This document shows, piece after piece, positions 52,570 through 63,900 of a stretch of 64,000 nucleotides of DNA. The position numbers were made by a program, and so were the translations under genes. Source of the DNA: Deltaproteobacteria bacterium (lineage in GTDB: Bacteria; Myxococcota_A; UBA9160; JAJDAL01). Location of the stretch: assembly GCA_029261875.1 (NCBI GenBank), contig JAJDAL010000054.1, positions 248,001 through 312,000 on the forward strand. The letters run 5' to 3'. Each line of letters starts with the position of its first letter. The first letter of the stretch is position 1. Below the pieces are notes generated by a model that saw only the letters and a list, made by a program, of their open reading frames with translations, was not told the origin of the DNA and did not search any database.

Positions 52570-54513
52570 TCAACCCCGGTCCGCTGTTAGCCAAGCCTGT
52601 AGCGCGAGGATCGGCCATAGCCTGTCATGGTGATCGTCGGACCCACTCTGATGGCGCTGCCAGGTGTCGATGACAACCTGGGGTTCGATACCGATGCCGG
52701 ATTCGAGGGACTCGGCGGAGAGCAGCGGTTCTGCCCACTCGCGAAGCGGTCCGCGCAGCCAGTCGGCCATGGGGACCGAGAAGCCCTGCTTCGGGCGATC
52801 CCAGAGCGCGCGGGGCACGCTTTCCCCGAGGATACGGCGCAGGGGGATCTTGGTTTCGCCGCCACGGGCTTTCAAGTGCGATGGCAACGACCAGGCGAGT
52901 TCGACGAGACGATGATCGAGCAGCGGCACGCGAGATTCCAGACCCACCGCCATGCTTGCTCGGTCGAGTTTGACCAGGATGTCGTCGGGTAGATAGGTGA
53001 GTGTGTCGACGTACATCATGGCCTGAAAGAAACTGTCGGCGTCGCCGGGCCAATTCGAGCACACCGGACTCACGGCCTCACGTGCGCCCGGTAGGGCGGT
53101 TGCCGGTGCCTTCCAGGCGGAGACGATGTCGAGACAGAGCCCGGCCGGATCGGCGGCCCGGAGGATGGCTGCGAACTCGTGCAGCTTCTGTCCCGCCTGG
53201 CCCGAGCGCATTCGCTCCGGCGCGAGTGGGCCGAGCGCCCGCCCAAACCGGTTCCAGGACTCGGGCGCGAGTGCGGTGATCGCCGCTGCAGCGAGGCCGC
53301 GTAACGGCCCCGGTAGCGCCGCGATGCGCGACCAGCGCCGTTGGCCCACGGCATAGCGGTGGTAGCCTCCGAAGAGTTCGTCACCCCCATCCCCCGAGAG
53401 ACTCACCGTGACCTTCTCCCGTGCGAGCTTCGAGACGAGGTAGGTCGGGATCTGAGAAACGTCGGCAAAGGGCTCGCTGTACATCTGGGGCAGCGCCGGA
53501 ATGACCGCCATGGCGTCCTGGGTCGAGACATAGAGCTCGTGGTGATCGGTGCCGAGGTGCGCGGCGACCGCGCGCGCGGCAACGGCTTCGTCGTAGCCCT
53601 GTTCGTGGAAGCCGATCGTGAAGGTCCTCACCGGCGCCGAGTGAACCGACTGCATCAGCGCAACCACGGTGGAGGAATCGATCCCGCCCGAGAGAAAAGC
53701 GCCCACCGGGACATCGGCCTGCAGTTGTAACCGCACTGCATCTGCAAGGCAGGCTCGTACCGCGTCGGTGGCGTCCGCTTCCGAACCCGTGAAGGGCGAC
53801 TCGCGTCCGCGCCGAACCGCATCGCGCAGATGCCAGTAGTGCGTCGGTGCTGGGGTGCGGTCTGCCGCCAGTGTGAGGAAGGTGCCCGGTTCGAGCTTCC
53901 AGACGTCCCGGTACACGCTGTGGGGAGCGGGGATATAAAGATGGCGCAGGTAGGCGGCGAGAGCCCCGCGATCGACTTCGAGGGCGAGACCCGGTACCTC
54001 GCGCAGCGCATGGATCTCGGATCCGAAGGCCACGACCTGGCCCCGGCGCGTCCAGTAGAGGGGTTTCTCGCCGAGACGGTCGCGGGCCAACGTCAGCGTG
54101 CGTTCGGTCCGGTCCCACAGCGCGAAGGCGAACATCCCGACACTGCGTTCGAGCGCACCCGCGACCCCCCAATGTTCCAAGGCGGCGAGCAGCACCTCGG
54201 TGTCCGAGTGGCCGCGAAAACCTTGCCCTAGCGCGCTGAGTTCGGCTGCGAGCGCGCGATAGTTGTAAATCTCGCCGTTGTAGACGAGAACGAAGCGCCC
54301 GCTTGCGCTCTCCATGGGCTGATGCCCAGCGGGAGAGAGATCCACCACGGAAAGGCGCCGGTGCGCGAGGGCGACCTGGCCTTCCGGAGCGACCCAGACC
54401 CCCGAGTCGTCCGGCCCGCGATGGGCGATGACCTCCGCCATGCGCTCGGCAATCGTTCCGAGGCCGGACGCGTCCTGAGCAGAGAAATCAGCGATACCCG
54501 CGATGCCGCACAT
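52570..54513 (-). CDS. asnB: Glutamine-hydrolysing asparagine synthase
   Basis: 647-residue AsnB family enzyme. After Met removal the N-terminal nucleophile is Cys2 (MCGIAGI), with RHRGPDD-type and YNGEIYNY glutaminase motifs; the synthetase domain has the PP-loop SGGIDSS and SLSGDGGDELFGGY. Full length. ATG 54513 chosen because Cys must follow the initiator Met; an earlier in-frame ATG would block it. AsnB paralogues often occur in exosortase/PEP-CTERM polysaccharide loci, and a PEP-CTERM protein lies nearby, but no other such genes are seen here. Confidence 0.92.
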   Translation of the reverse strand: MCGIAGIADFSAQDASGLGTIAERMAEVIAHRGPDDSGVWVAPEGQVALAHRRLSVVDLSPAGHQPMESASGRFVLVYNGEIYNYRALAAELSALGQGFRGHSDTEVLLAALEHWGVAGALERSVGMFAFALWDRTERTLTLARDRLGEKPLYWTRRGQVVAFGSEIHALREVPGLALEVDRGALAAYLRHLYIPAPHSVYRDVWKLEPGTFLTLAADRTPAPTHYWHLRDAVRRGRESPFTGSEADATDAVRACLADAVRLQLQADVPVGAFLSGGIDSSTVVALMQSVHSAPVRTFTIGFHEQGYDEAVAARAVAAHLGTDHHELYVSTQDAMAVIPALPQMYSEPFADVSQIPTYLVSKLAREKVTVSLSGDGGDELFGGYHRYAVGQRRWSRIAALPGPLRGLAAAAITALAPESWNRFGRALGPLAPERMRSGQAGQKLHEFAAILRAADPAGLCLDIVSAWKAPATALPGAREAVSPVCSNWPGDADSFFQAMMYVDTLTYLPDDILVKLDRASMAVGLESRVPLLDHRLVELAWSLPSHLKARGGETKIPLRRILGESVPRALWDRPKQGFSVPMADWLRGPLREWAEPLLSAESLESGIGIEPQVVIDTWQRHQSGSDDHHDRLWPILALQAWLTADRG

Positions 54514-54571
54514 TGCGCCAACCGTACCTGAGCGTGGATCGCACAACGAATGGCTCGCACGGTGATCGCGC

Positions 54572-57013
54572 TCAGGACAGCGGATCGCAGCTCGTCAGCT
54601 CACCGCGGGGCTTTTCCCAGGGCGTGGCGCCATCGCAAATGTTTCCCGGGCCGGTGCAGAAGTTGTGGATCACGCCGCCCGGCTGGAGGAACTGGAGCTG
54701 TTGCAGGGTGCCGGCGGGAATCGAGGACCGTTCGCCTCCATGGGGATCGCACTTGTCGCTGGGGATCTCGTTGGTGAGCGGCGGAATGAACGGTTGGTGC
54801 GCCGGATCGAATAGATCGAAGGAACCCGTTGCGTAGGTGACCATCGCCGAGTCCAACGGACCCGCTTCGTCGGGGATCGCGACCAGCTCCTGTTGGACGG
54901 AACCCAATAGCTGGGGCAAACCGAGGGTCCGCGCCGCGACTTCGCTGAAATGGTTGGTTACCTGTTTGTCGAGCCAAGCGACCGTCAGCAGGATCCGCTT
55001 CTGGATACTTCCCGGCAACGGGTCATCGATGATGTGGCGTGCGTAGCCTCCCGATTCGGCCGAGATCCAGAGTTCGTGCCCCAGTGTGATGACCAGAACG
55101 AGATCCATGGGATCCGTCAATCCAACGCTTTCGAGCACCTGCTTGAAGGGATCGAAGGGCGTCGCCCGCGGTAGCAGTCCGGAGAAGTTGATGCCCGCCG
55201 AGTCGACGTGGAGACGCTCCACGTCGGGTGTGAGCGCCGCGAACATCAGTCCCATGATGCCTCCGAGGCTCGATCCGAAGTAGAACATCTCAGTTTCCGG
55301 TCCCGGAAAGATCCCCGTTCCCCCTTCGGTCTGGAACGCGGGGTGGCTGTTGAAATGGCCGCGCTTCATCATCCGCGCCAACACGAGTGTGTTGAGCTGA
55401 CCCTGGCGCAGCCGGTCGGGGAAGGCGGCAAAATTATTGAGCTTGTTCTGCCCGAGACCGAGAATCGAAGCGCCCAGCCACGCCAGGTCCGGGGACGACA
55501 GCCCGCTCCAATCCGTCGCACCGGTGATCGCGTTGTACTGACCCAGGCCTCCGAAGGAGTTCATCAGCGGGCCCACGGTGTCCGCCACCTGCTTGATGAA
55601 GGGGCGACCGGTGCCGAGCAGGCCGTGCCCCAGAAGCAGCGGATGGATTGTCGGGGGATTCTCCTGGAGAGCGCTGCAGGGCACCCCGATGGTGAACAGC
55701 GCGTTCACGGTGCCGTTCATTACCGGTGTGTCGTTTTCGTCCACGTTCGCGAACTGGACGCCCAGCGGGTTGGCGAGATAGTCGCCGTCCAGGAAGTTGG
55801 GGCTCTGATAGGTGCCCTCGACTCGGTAGGCCAGGGGATTCGACGGGTCGGTGCAGGCCTGGGGATCGGTCACGTGCGTCACCGTGAAGGTGACGTCGTC
55901 GGCATCTTCGCGGTCTTGTAGCCATTCGAAGGCCTCGTCGCGCATGGCGAGCATCTGGTGCGTGAGCTGATGCTCGCTCTGCACGACGAAGTCGTAGGAG
56001 AGAATCAGCTCCTCGCGCGCGATCCCCGCCTGGGCGAGTGCGGGGAAGATGTCGGTCTCATAGTAGGCCTTGCGTTCCTGCAGGGCGGGGATGTCGGTGG
56101 GTCGGTCGTCCCGTAGAACGGCAAAGGGCGCCTCCGCGACCACAGCGCTGCCGTCGGGGTGCACGAGGTTCCGTACCGCGACGATGTAGCGATGTCCCGG
56201 GAGGAGCATCTCGCCGGGTCGCATGAAGAAGATCTGGCGTTCCGGGCCCGCGGCGCTGATGTCCACTTCGGAGAAATGGAGAATGCGCTCGCCGGTGTCT
56301 GCGTCCAGCAGCACCGTAGGACTGTCGGATTGGAGGGATCGCTCGTCGACGGTGCGGGTATCGATCCAGGGCGGACCGGCGGGTTGTCCGCAGCAGCCCG
56401 GGGCCAGGAGCCGGGGTGCGTTCGAGCGTTCCACGTCTACGCCGCCGGGAAAGTGCATCAGCATCTGCACCCCCGGACTGAATCCGTCGAGTTCGTTGTA
56501 GGCGTCGGTCGTCAGTGCCGGACCGTTGGGAGTGGGGGCGCCCTCGGCCGGGAGGTTCAAGCGGACGCCGGTGTCGGTGACGGCCGGAACCAGGAAGCGC
56601 GAGGACGGGTAGGGGAGCAGGCAGGTCACATTGTTGAGCAGCTCGCACTTTTCCGGAAGCGTGAGGTCTGCGGTTTCGAAGGAGACATCGGCTTGCTGAT
56701 CGCCACCACCACTCAGATCGACTTGGGCGTGGAGAGTGTGGGGCCCCGGGGCCAATCCGTTCAGCGTCGCGCTGGCGACGCCACTCGCCGCGCTGAATTC
56801 GCCGCTGACGTCGAGTCCGTCGAGCTCGACGCGCAGGGTCGTGGCTACGGCATCGTCGGGTAGCTGGATCTCCGCAGTCAGCGCGGCCGAAAGCGAAAGC
56901 TGATCGGGTTCGGGCGAAAGCCACGCGAGGGGGGGCACGCCGCAGCTGACGATCGAGAAAGACACGAGGGCGAGAAGTGCGCGGTAGAACATGGACAAGG
57001 GGTAGGGCAGCAT
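54572..57013 (-). CDS. Large lipoprotein with serine-hydrolase motif
   Basis: 813 residues. Lipoprotein signal (hydrophobic ALLALVSFSIVSC, lipobox IVS-Cys at ~31). An Ig-like N-terminal region (~40-130) is followed by a long domain with LLGHGLLGTG and the nucleophile elbow FYFGSSLGGIMG (Ser in G-S-S-L-G-G), as in bacterial alpha/beta hydrolases. Secreted, membrane-anchored esterase or lipase is plausible; substrate unknown. ATG 57013 has ggagg upstream; a large in-frame extension further up overlaps the PEP-CTERM gene and is not coding. Confidence 0.75.
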   Translation of the reverse strand: MLPYPLSMFYRALLALVSFSIVSCGVPPLAWLSPEPDQLSLSAALTAEIQLPDDAVATTLRVELDGLDVSGEFSAASGVASATLNGLAPGPHTLHAQVDLSGGGDQQADVSFETADLTLPEKCELLNNVTCLLPYPSSRFLVPAVTDTGVRLNLPAEGAPTPNGPALTTDAYNELDGFSPGVQMLMHFPGGVDVERSNAPRLLAPGCCGQPAGPPWIDTRTVDERSLQSDSPTVLLDADTGERILHFSEVDISAAGPERQIFFMRPGEMLLPGHRYIVAVRNLVHPDGSAVVAEAPFAVLRDDRPTDIPALQERKAYYETDIFPALAQAGIAREELILSYDFVVQSEHQLTHQMLAMRDEAFEWLQDREDADDVTFTVTHVTDPQACTDPSNPLAYRVEGTYQSPNFLDGDYLANPLGVQFANVDENDTPVMNGTVNALFTIGVPCSALQENPPTIHPLLLGHGLLGTGRPFIKQVADTVGPLMNSFGGLGQYNAITGATDWSGLSSPDLAWLGASILGLGQNKLNNFAAFPDRLRQGQLNTLVLARMMKRGHFNSHPAFQTEGGTGIFPGPETEMFYFGSSLGGIMGLMFAALTPDVERLHVDSAGINFSGLLPRATPFDPFKQVLESVGLTDPMDLVLVITLGHELWISAESGGYARHIIDDPLPGSIQKRILLTVAWLDKQVTNHFSEVAARTLGLPQLLGSVQQELVAIPDEAGPLDSAMVTYATGSFDLFDPAHQPFIPPLTNEIPSDKCDPHGGERSSIPAGTLQQLQFLQPGGVIHNFCTGPGNICDGATPWEKPRGELTSCDPLS

Positions 57014-57069
57014 CGCTGGGGCCTCCGGGACGATTGAGATTCGGAAGGGGGGCAAGGTGAAAGGGGCCG

Positions 57070-57603
57070 TCAGCCGCGCACGCGACGCAACGACAGCGCC
57101 AGGGCGCCGCACGCGAACAGCAACCACGTGGCGGGTTCGGGCACGGTTTGGATCGTCAATGTCGTTTCCCCCAGCTGTACTTGGAGGAAGCTCGTCTGAA
57201 CGAAACTCAACGTGAGCAGTCCGTCCGCGAAGACGTCGAAATCCCCGGCATCGAACGTGAAGCTCCAGTCTTGGGATCCACTCGCGCCGAACACCGAACA
57301 GGCGAGTCCCTCGAGGCACTCGGCGACCGCAATGCCTTCGGCCAACAGCTGCACCGGCGCGGAGGTGACGGCCGAAGCGTTGCCGAAGCGGCCCGACAGC
57401 GTCGCCGACACGATGTCCTGGCCCGAGGGAAGCAGAATCGAAAAGGTACCCACCTCCGCCGCGGACAATGGAAAGGAAGAACCGGGTGCGGCGGGTGAGC
57501 CGGTGAACTCGGCCAGTGTGTGGGTGAACGAGGTCGCGCCCGCGGGACTGACCCAACTAAGAAGTAATGCCGTCCATACGAGCGGCCCCAACCGGTACTG
57601 CAT
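57070..57603 (-). CDS. PEP-CTERM sorting domain protein
   Basis: 177 residues. N-terminal signal peptide (~1-24), a middle domain of short beta-type hydrophobic segments with two cysteines (LEGLACSVFG), and the C-terminal sorting signal VPEPATWLLFACGALALSLRRVRG broken here as VPEP, a hydrophobic helix and a basic RRVRG end. Such proteins are processed by an exosortase (not in this window) and often go to the exopolysaccharide matrix. ATG 57603 has ggag 7 bases upstream and is preferred over an ATG five codons earlier. Confidence 0.88.
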   Translation of the reverse strand: MQYRLGPLVWTALLLSWVSPAGATSFTHTLAEFTGSPAAPGSSFPLSAAEVGTFSILLPSGQDIVSATLSGRFGNASAVTSAPVQLLAEGIAVAECLEGLACSVFGASGSQDWSFTFDAGDFDVFADGLLTLSFVQTSFLQVQLGETTLTIQTVPEPATWLLFACGALALSLRRVRG

Positions 57604-57904
57604 CAGCGTCTCCTGCACCCACCCCGGGTCGATCCATTGTGCCGCAGATTCGCAAAACGGGCGAAGCGCCAGATCCGGATCTCCAGATTGGACTGCCCCC
57701 CCTGCGGGTAGCGCGGGACCACGAATCGAGCTTTTTCCCCTACCTACAGATAGGGATGCGGTTCAATACAGGGGGGACGGTTGCTCCCCCGCACGCCTCA
57801 AGCCGGCGTCGGTCCATCACGGGGTGAGGGGTCCGTCGATGGTCAACGCCACGCAACGACGAGCCCGCCGGGGCGACCTTCAATCTCCGGGAAGCAGTTC
57901 TCCC
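57604..57904. other. 301-bp intergenic region before the RHS gene end
   Basis: No gene supported. It should hold the minus-strand promoter of the PEP-CTERM gene and the end of the RHS transcript. Visible structure: CCCTA (57738-57742) and TAGGG (57751-57755) as an inverted repeat with an 8-bp spacer, and a G-run/C-run pair around 57771-57789. No sigma-54 type site was seen. Confidence 0.5.
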
Positions 57905-60900
57905 TTAGAACCCCGAAAAGGTGGGTGCCGTGATCGGGGGGGCGTTCGTCATTCCCTGATTCTCGACCTTTTCGCCGATGGCGACCCCCGTGTCGTAGAC
58001 TCCGTCGGCGATAAAGCTATCCACGAACGGAATAGGGATGGCCGCGCCAATCGCCCCGGTGATGACGTCGCGCCTTCCCTCTGGTGTGTTGCCTTGTCGG
58101 ACACCGTTCGCAATCTGAACCGCCGATCCAACAATCCCCACCCGCTTGGTGATCTGCTTCGTCGCAGGAGATGAAGCCACGTCACTCAAGACCCCAATTG
58201 CGTCGTTGAGCATCCCCGTTGCAGAAACCATCCCACGAACTTCACCGACAGATGGTGCGATATGCACGTTCGCAGTGCTGGCTGGCTGTGTTGGTCCCGA
58301 CGAGGCCGGTTTCGAAACGGGACCGATCTCCGTCGCTCTCGGACGTAGTCTACCCGGTGCCGCATCGCCTCCGGCTCCCGAACCACCCGATTCACCGTCA
58401 CCTGGCGCCGGGCCCGGTTCTTCGAACTCCCAGGTCGCTGTGAACTCAGCGACAGTCGCGTCCTTCGGGATCACGTCCGGTTCGAAGGGCAGCAGACCCT
58501 CCGGGTCTACGAACGTCGCGGGGCGGTTTAACGCGTACGCGTGCCCGTTCATCAGACCCGGCTCGCGAATGAACTGGCCGGTGAGGCTGGAAATCGAGGG
58601 GTCCACGGATAGGAATCGCCCGAGGTAAGGATCGTAGTGGCGCGCACCGAACAGATTCAACTGGCTCTCTTCCTCGTACTCCTGCCCGGTAAAGCCATAT
58701 CGCGTGATCTCGGGGGAACTCCCGGGGAACGATCTTGCGAGTTCGCCGTACGGGGTATAAACGGATCGCCCAATGATTCCTCCGGTCCCGTCGGTCAAGA
58801 GGGTGTTCGATCCGATCTGATCCGGATGATAGAAGCGGTAACCGAGCGTCGTGCTCGCGCCTCCCCCAGAACCGTCGCCGGACCGCTCGATTGTCGCCAT
58901 CCGTTTGCCGCCCACGAACGCGTGGAGGTAGTGGCGGCCCGAAGTGATGTCCGCCTCGAACTCCGAATCGACGTACAGTCGGTCCACGGCAGACTCTTCA
59001 CCGTGATCGAAGAAATACTTGGCTACGCGATTCCCGCGTTCATCGTATCCGTAACACGAAGAAGCGCCCTGGCGCATGACCTTCGTGATTCGCCCATCCG
59101 GGTTGCGCCAGAACGCGGTCGTTCCTGATTTTTCGCGAAGGTTCACTGCTCCATTCTCGTCGTAGCCGTAACTCGCCAGCCGAATTCCGCCCTGCCGAAC
59201 ACCCGTGACGGCGGTCGGTCCGCCCGAGGAACATTCGTACAGAAGATCTTTATTTCCCTTGCGCGTCAGGTTCCCAGCCGAATCGTAGTCATACCCGATT
59301 GATCCAAACTCGAGTGTTCCCGAAGACGCCACGGAAGTCAGGCGATGCAATGCGTCATAGGTGTAGTTCTGGATCAGGTCCGCGTCCGCGGCCACATTCT
59401 GATAGCGGGTCAGCGCACCCGACCGATCATAGGTGAGCGTAATGTCTTGAATCATTTGTGCGCCCGCTGTGGTTTCGATTTGATTGGGCCGATAGGTGTC
59501 CGGGTCGAATCCAAACCAGCTCGATGCGCCGTTTCGGTAGTCGATCGACTTCAGCGCTCCACCTGCGTGGTATTCGATGTTCTGAAGAAGCGGCGTAGGT
59601 GTCCCGTCACTTACGGAAGACAGCAAGGCTCCGGTGTACGTGAATCCGAACGCGCCTCCACTGGGGAATACGGTGATCGTGCGACGATCCGATCGATCGT
59701 ATAGGTACATGGTGGAATACGTCTGCCCGGAGACGAATTGGCGATTCTTGCGGAAGACCCGTCCCGCCGCATCGTACTCGTAGCTCGTGTCGACCGCTCG
59801 GCTGTCGACGCTCGCCAGGCGTCCCACACCGAAAGGCGCTGTGTCGTAGGCGAATCGAATATCGCCCTCCATCGGCGACATGTAGTCCTTGAGTTCGATA
59901 CGGTCGAGAACGTCGTACTCGTATCGGATCTGGTCATCTGCCCTAGGCGGGGTAGACAGGACGACATTGTTGTTGTGGTCGTATTCGAAAGACCACCGCT
60001 TGAGGCCGGCACAGTTACCGGGTACGCGGACGTGGGTTTGATTTCCCAGAAAGTCGTAGCCAAGGGTCATCACGTTATTGTCGATCGATCCGTTTTCCAG
60101 CTCGATATTCGGACCATCTACTTGTGTAATGCGACCTCGTGGGTCATAGGTAAAGCGAGTCACGTCCCCCCCGCCAAGAGTCTCGTCGACCCGAACGACC
60201 TGACCGCGGGCGTTGCTGAACGTCTCAGTAATCCGCTCTGGAACGTCTCCATCCGTTAGGATTCGTTTATATTCCGAGAGTTCACCGCCAATCACCCGAT
60301 AGTCGGATACGCTCTCGTAACGCCAGCCGCCGCTCGACCTGTGCAGCTGCCGGGCCGTAGGTCGCATCAACGCGTCGAACACGGTCTCTCGCCTCGGCGA
60401 GTACGAGGTACACCCACCGCTCGCGCTTTCCGCGCGAAACGGGAGTGTCTTGCAGCTCTCCTCCCCCCGAGATCCAAAACCCTTCACGGTAATGAAGAAA
60501 TCGCTGCCTCCCGCGGGCTCATCGATTCGATATTCGCGTCCCAGGCCATCGAAATAGCGGCGCTGTTGCAGAGACGTCTGATTGGTGGTGAAACGGCGCG
60601 TGAGGGTGTGCTGAGAACCCGGCATTCCGACGTTGTTGTAGCTGAAGTCCGCGAGTCTCACGGGACACGCGTGTTCGAGAGTTGAATCGGTGTTTCCCCG
60701 CCGCCGGAGCGCCAACAGACGGCCGAAGGGGTCGAATCCGAAACAACTCAAGACGCCATTCGGGTCGATGAACTTCGACACTTCACCGAAGCGGGGATCA
60801 AACGAATACTTGCGCCTGTGGTTTTTTCGATTCTGCAGCAATGTTGGGAACATGTTGTACTCGGAGTCGTAGGTGACTGTGAGCGTGTCTACACCATTCG

Positions 60901-63900
60901 GTTCCGCGTTACAGCGCCCATCACAAAACGTATTAACGTTTCCGAAAGCGTCATAGGTCCATGTCGATACAACATTCTTATCGAATTGTTTCTCCACGCG
61001 CTCGACGTTGCGATCGGCGTCATAGTCGATAGACGTTCGCCCTGCCTCCGCCGAGCCGTGGGTCTCGGTTGCTTCTCGCAGATAGGAAAGAGTCCAGTTC
61101 TCCGCGTTCTCGTCGTACGTGTACGCGTTGGACAGGTCGCCGTCCCTTCGAAATCCAAGGTTTCCCGTGGCTGTGTCGTACAACTCTTGAATCTCTCGTA
61201 CCATAGGATCACCACCCACTAAGGGGTCGAAGGTGAATGTCCGGGTCCACTCCGCGAAAGGAAAGAAAACGCCCGGCAAACTCGACCGGTCGGGATATCG
61301 CTGCGTCGCCCCGTTCGACCAGGTATTCTCGACAACCCTGAGACGTTGTCCCCCCGCGAACGTGGCGATGGATTCGATTCGCCCCCGCTTTTCGATCGTC
61401 TGGTGGAAGAGTGTTTCCGTCAGCGTTGAAGCAGAGTCAAGCTCCTCGATTTCGCGAAAACCGAGATTCTCTCGTAGGCGGTGGTCATATCGAGGTTCAG
61501 CGTATTCGACTACGTTGGAGATAGGCGGGGATCCCCGTCCGTCGTGTACCTCGATCGATTTCAGGATCCAATGGTGATTTTTCGTCGGTCCGGTAGACGC
61601 GGGGAGCGTCTCGCCCCGGTCTGTTGTCCCGGCGATATTGACGCTCGACTGGTAGGTCAAGTTCGTTTCTCCGCCGAGTTCGTTGGTGACTTTGGTGAGA
61701 AGCCCTGGGGAGAGTCCCGATCCACCCGCATTCGGGTAGAGGGTCCAATCGAAGGTACACGTGTTGGGGTCACCGACGCACTTGGAAACGACGCGGTCAA
61801 CGAGTCCGTCACCGTCGACATCGAGAAACGCGCCATCGCCGCGGGGACCGATCAGCAACCGAGTTGGGTCCGCAAACTCCGACCATTGAATCTCGGTAGA
61901 TGAGAACGTGCCGTCACCCAGGCCGAAGCGGACCACGGTGGGCCCATTGATATCGCCAGACACCCCGATCCGGTCGGGAACGCCGTCCCCATTGATGTCG
62001 GCCAATGTCCGGAGTGAAAAGGGTGGGCCAGATCCGGAAGTCAATTGCGCCTGCAAGTATCCCTGAGTTCCATACGGGTCGGTGGAGCCGTCGCCACAAT
62101 CGATCGTTTTTGGTTCGAACCAACTGTCACCGCTACCAAACGAGACCTCGAGGCAAAGAGACCCACCGACGATTGTTGTGCCAACAAAGTCGGGAATACC
62201 ATCCCCATTCAGGTCCGCGATGTCCGCTCCGGTGTATCCGGGAGAGGAAACCGGATTGAAGGAATTGGCGATCGTGTGAACGGTGATGGCGGGAACGCCG
62301 ACGTCTCTGCGGGTATAGGAGAACCCACCTGGTCGCGATACGGGATCCGCGAACCCCAAGAAGCCCTCGGTACATGCGCGATTCACGCTCACCCAAAGGT
62401 TCCCTGGCGTCTCGACGTCGACGGTCGCGTGATCCGGGCAACCGTCTCCGGTCACATCAACGAGGCGTGTGAGCGTATGACGCGTGTCATTCGGATGAAG
62501 CTGATTCCGGTCAAGAACAAATGAGTGATGAATAGCGCGCGCGTTCGGGTAGGTCGCTTCCAGCCGGAGATTGGGACCGCTCCAGATTTCGGGCGATCCG
62601 AATTCGTAGGCGGCTGGATCGATGGATCCGCCCTGGTAGGCGCGATTCAGGCGGACGACCCATAGTCCGCTCGGCAAGAACTCCACCCGGTCGAGCAATC
62701 CGTCTCCGTTCATATCGACCAAATCTGCAAGTGTCTTTCGGACCAATTCGATCTCGGTGCCTTGATCATCGAGAGTCAGTCCCCAGTAGCCGGAGTCGAG
62801 TGTGCCGCCCTCCGGGACTTGTTCCTGGCAACCTCCACCGAGGTTGCAGAATCGCCACCAGACCGGATCGTCGGAATATCCGGGGCCGCCGTGGGCGCGC
62901 GAAAGGCCGAAATAGACCTTCCAGCGCCGATCATCTTCGAACGTTTCAACGCGGTCCGGGATGCCATCGCCGTTCATGTCGTACAAACCCTTCGTCGTCC
63001 AGAATTTCTTGGACGCCGGGAGGAAGTTTTGAGTCAGTGCAGATGCGATTGTTCCGGGAGGGCCACTCATCGGGACTCCCGGCTGAAATCCACGTTGGGG
63101 ATCCGAGTATGCGAATTGCGTTTTACGCGGAAACGCGGTGAGATCCGAGCCGAGTCGGTGGATTGCAACGAGCTTCGAGAACGGTGCATTCTGCGGATTG
63201 ACGGATGTCTTGGCCGCGTACTCGAAGAAATAGCCCGCGGAAATCAGGTCCGATCCAATTGGCGGCTGGGTCGGAAAATCGCCGTCTCGAGTGACATCGA
63301 TCCCGGTTGAGATCCCGACCAATCGCTTTGAGATTTGGTTCTTGAAGCCACTGCGATATGAAGTGGGAAGGTCCTTGTCTTCCGACGCTCCGCCTCGATC
63401 CCCCCAATAGAAACGGACCAAGCGCCAATCCTGTCGGGTTCCGAGAACAGTCCCGCTGGCAACGGCTCGATCGTTGAAGCTGTACCGGATTCTCTCCGGG
63501 TAGATCTCCGTTACCTGCGCCCCGTCAAACGTTTGCATGTAGCCGATCTTGTAAGCGTTTCCTTGCGGGTCAACGACTTTATCCAGCCCCCAGGCAAACA
63601 CTGTGAATCCGACGGGAATCCTCGCGTTCTCTGCGGTCGAGCCAAACGTTTGAACCGTCCCATCCGGCTGGGTTACCTCCCAGGTATCCACCGGCGGCGG
63701 GTGGTAGATGATTCGGGAAAAATCGTAGTCGCGGCGATAGAACCGATTGGGCGTGTGGGGGTCGCGAACCAGGAGTTCCCCGTCGATCTCGAATTCGTCT
63801 TCGGTCCAGTCATAGGTCGGTGGACCGAAGCGCGTGCTGCGTTCGATGCGGGGTAGGTTGAGGGACCAACCCCAACCGTAGGGTCCGTTCTTGCTCAGAC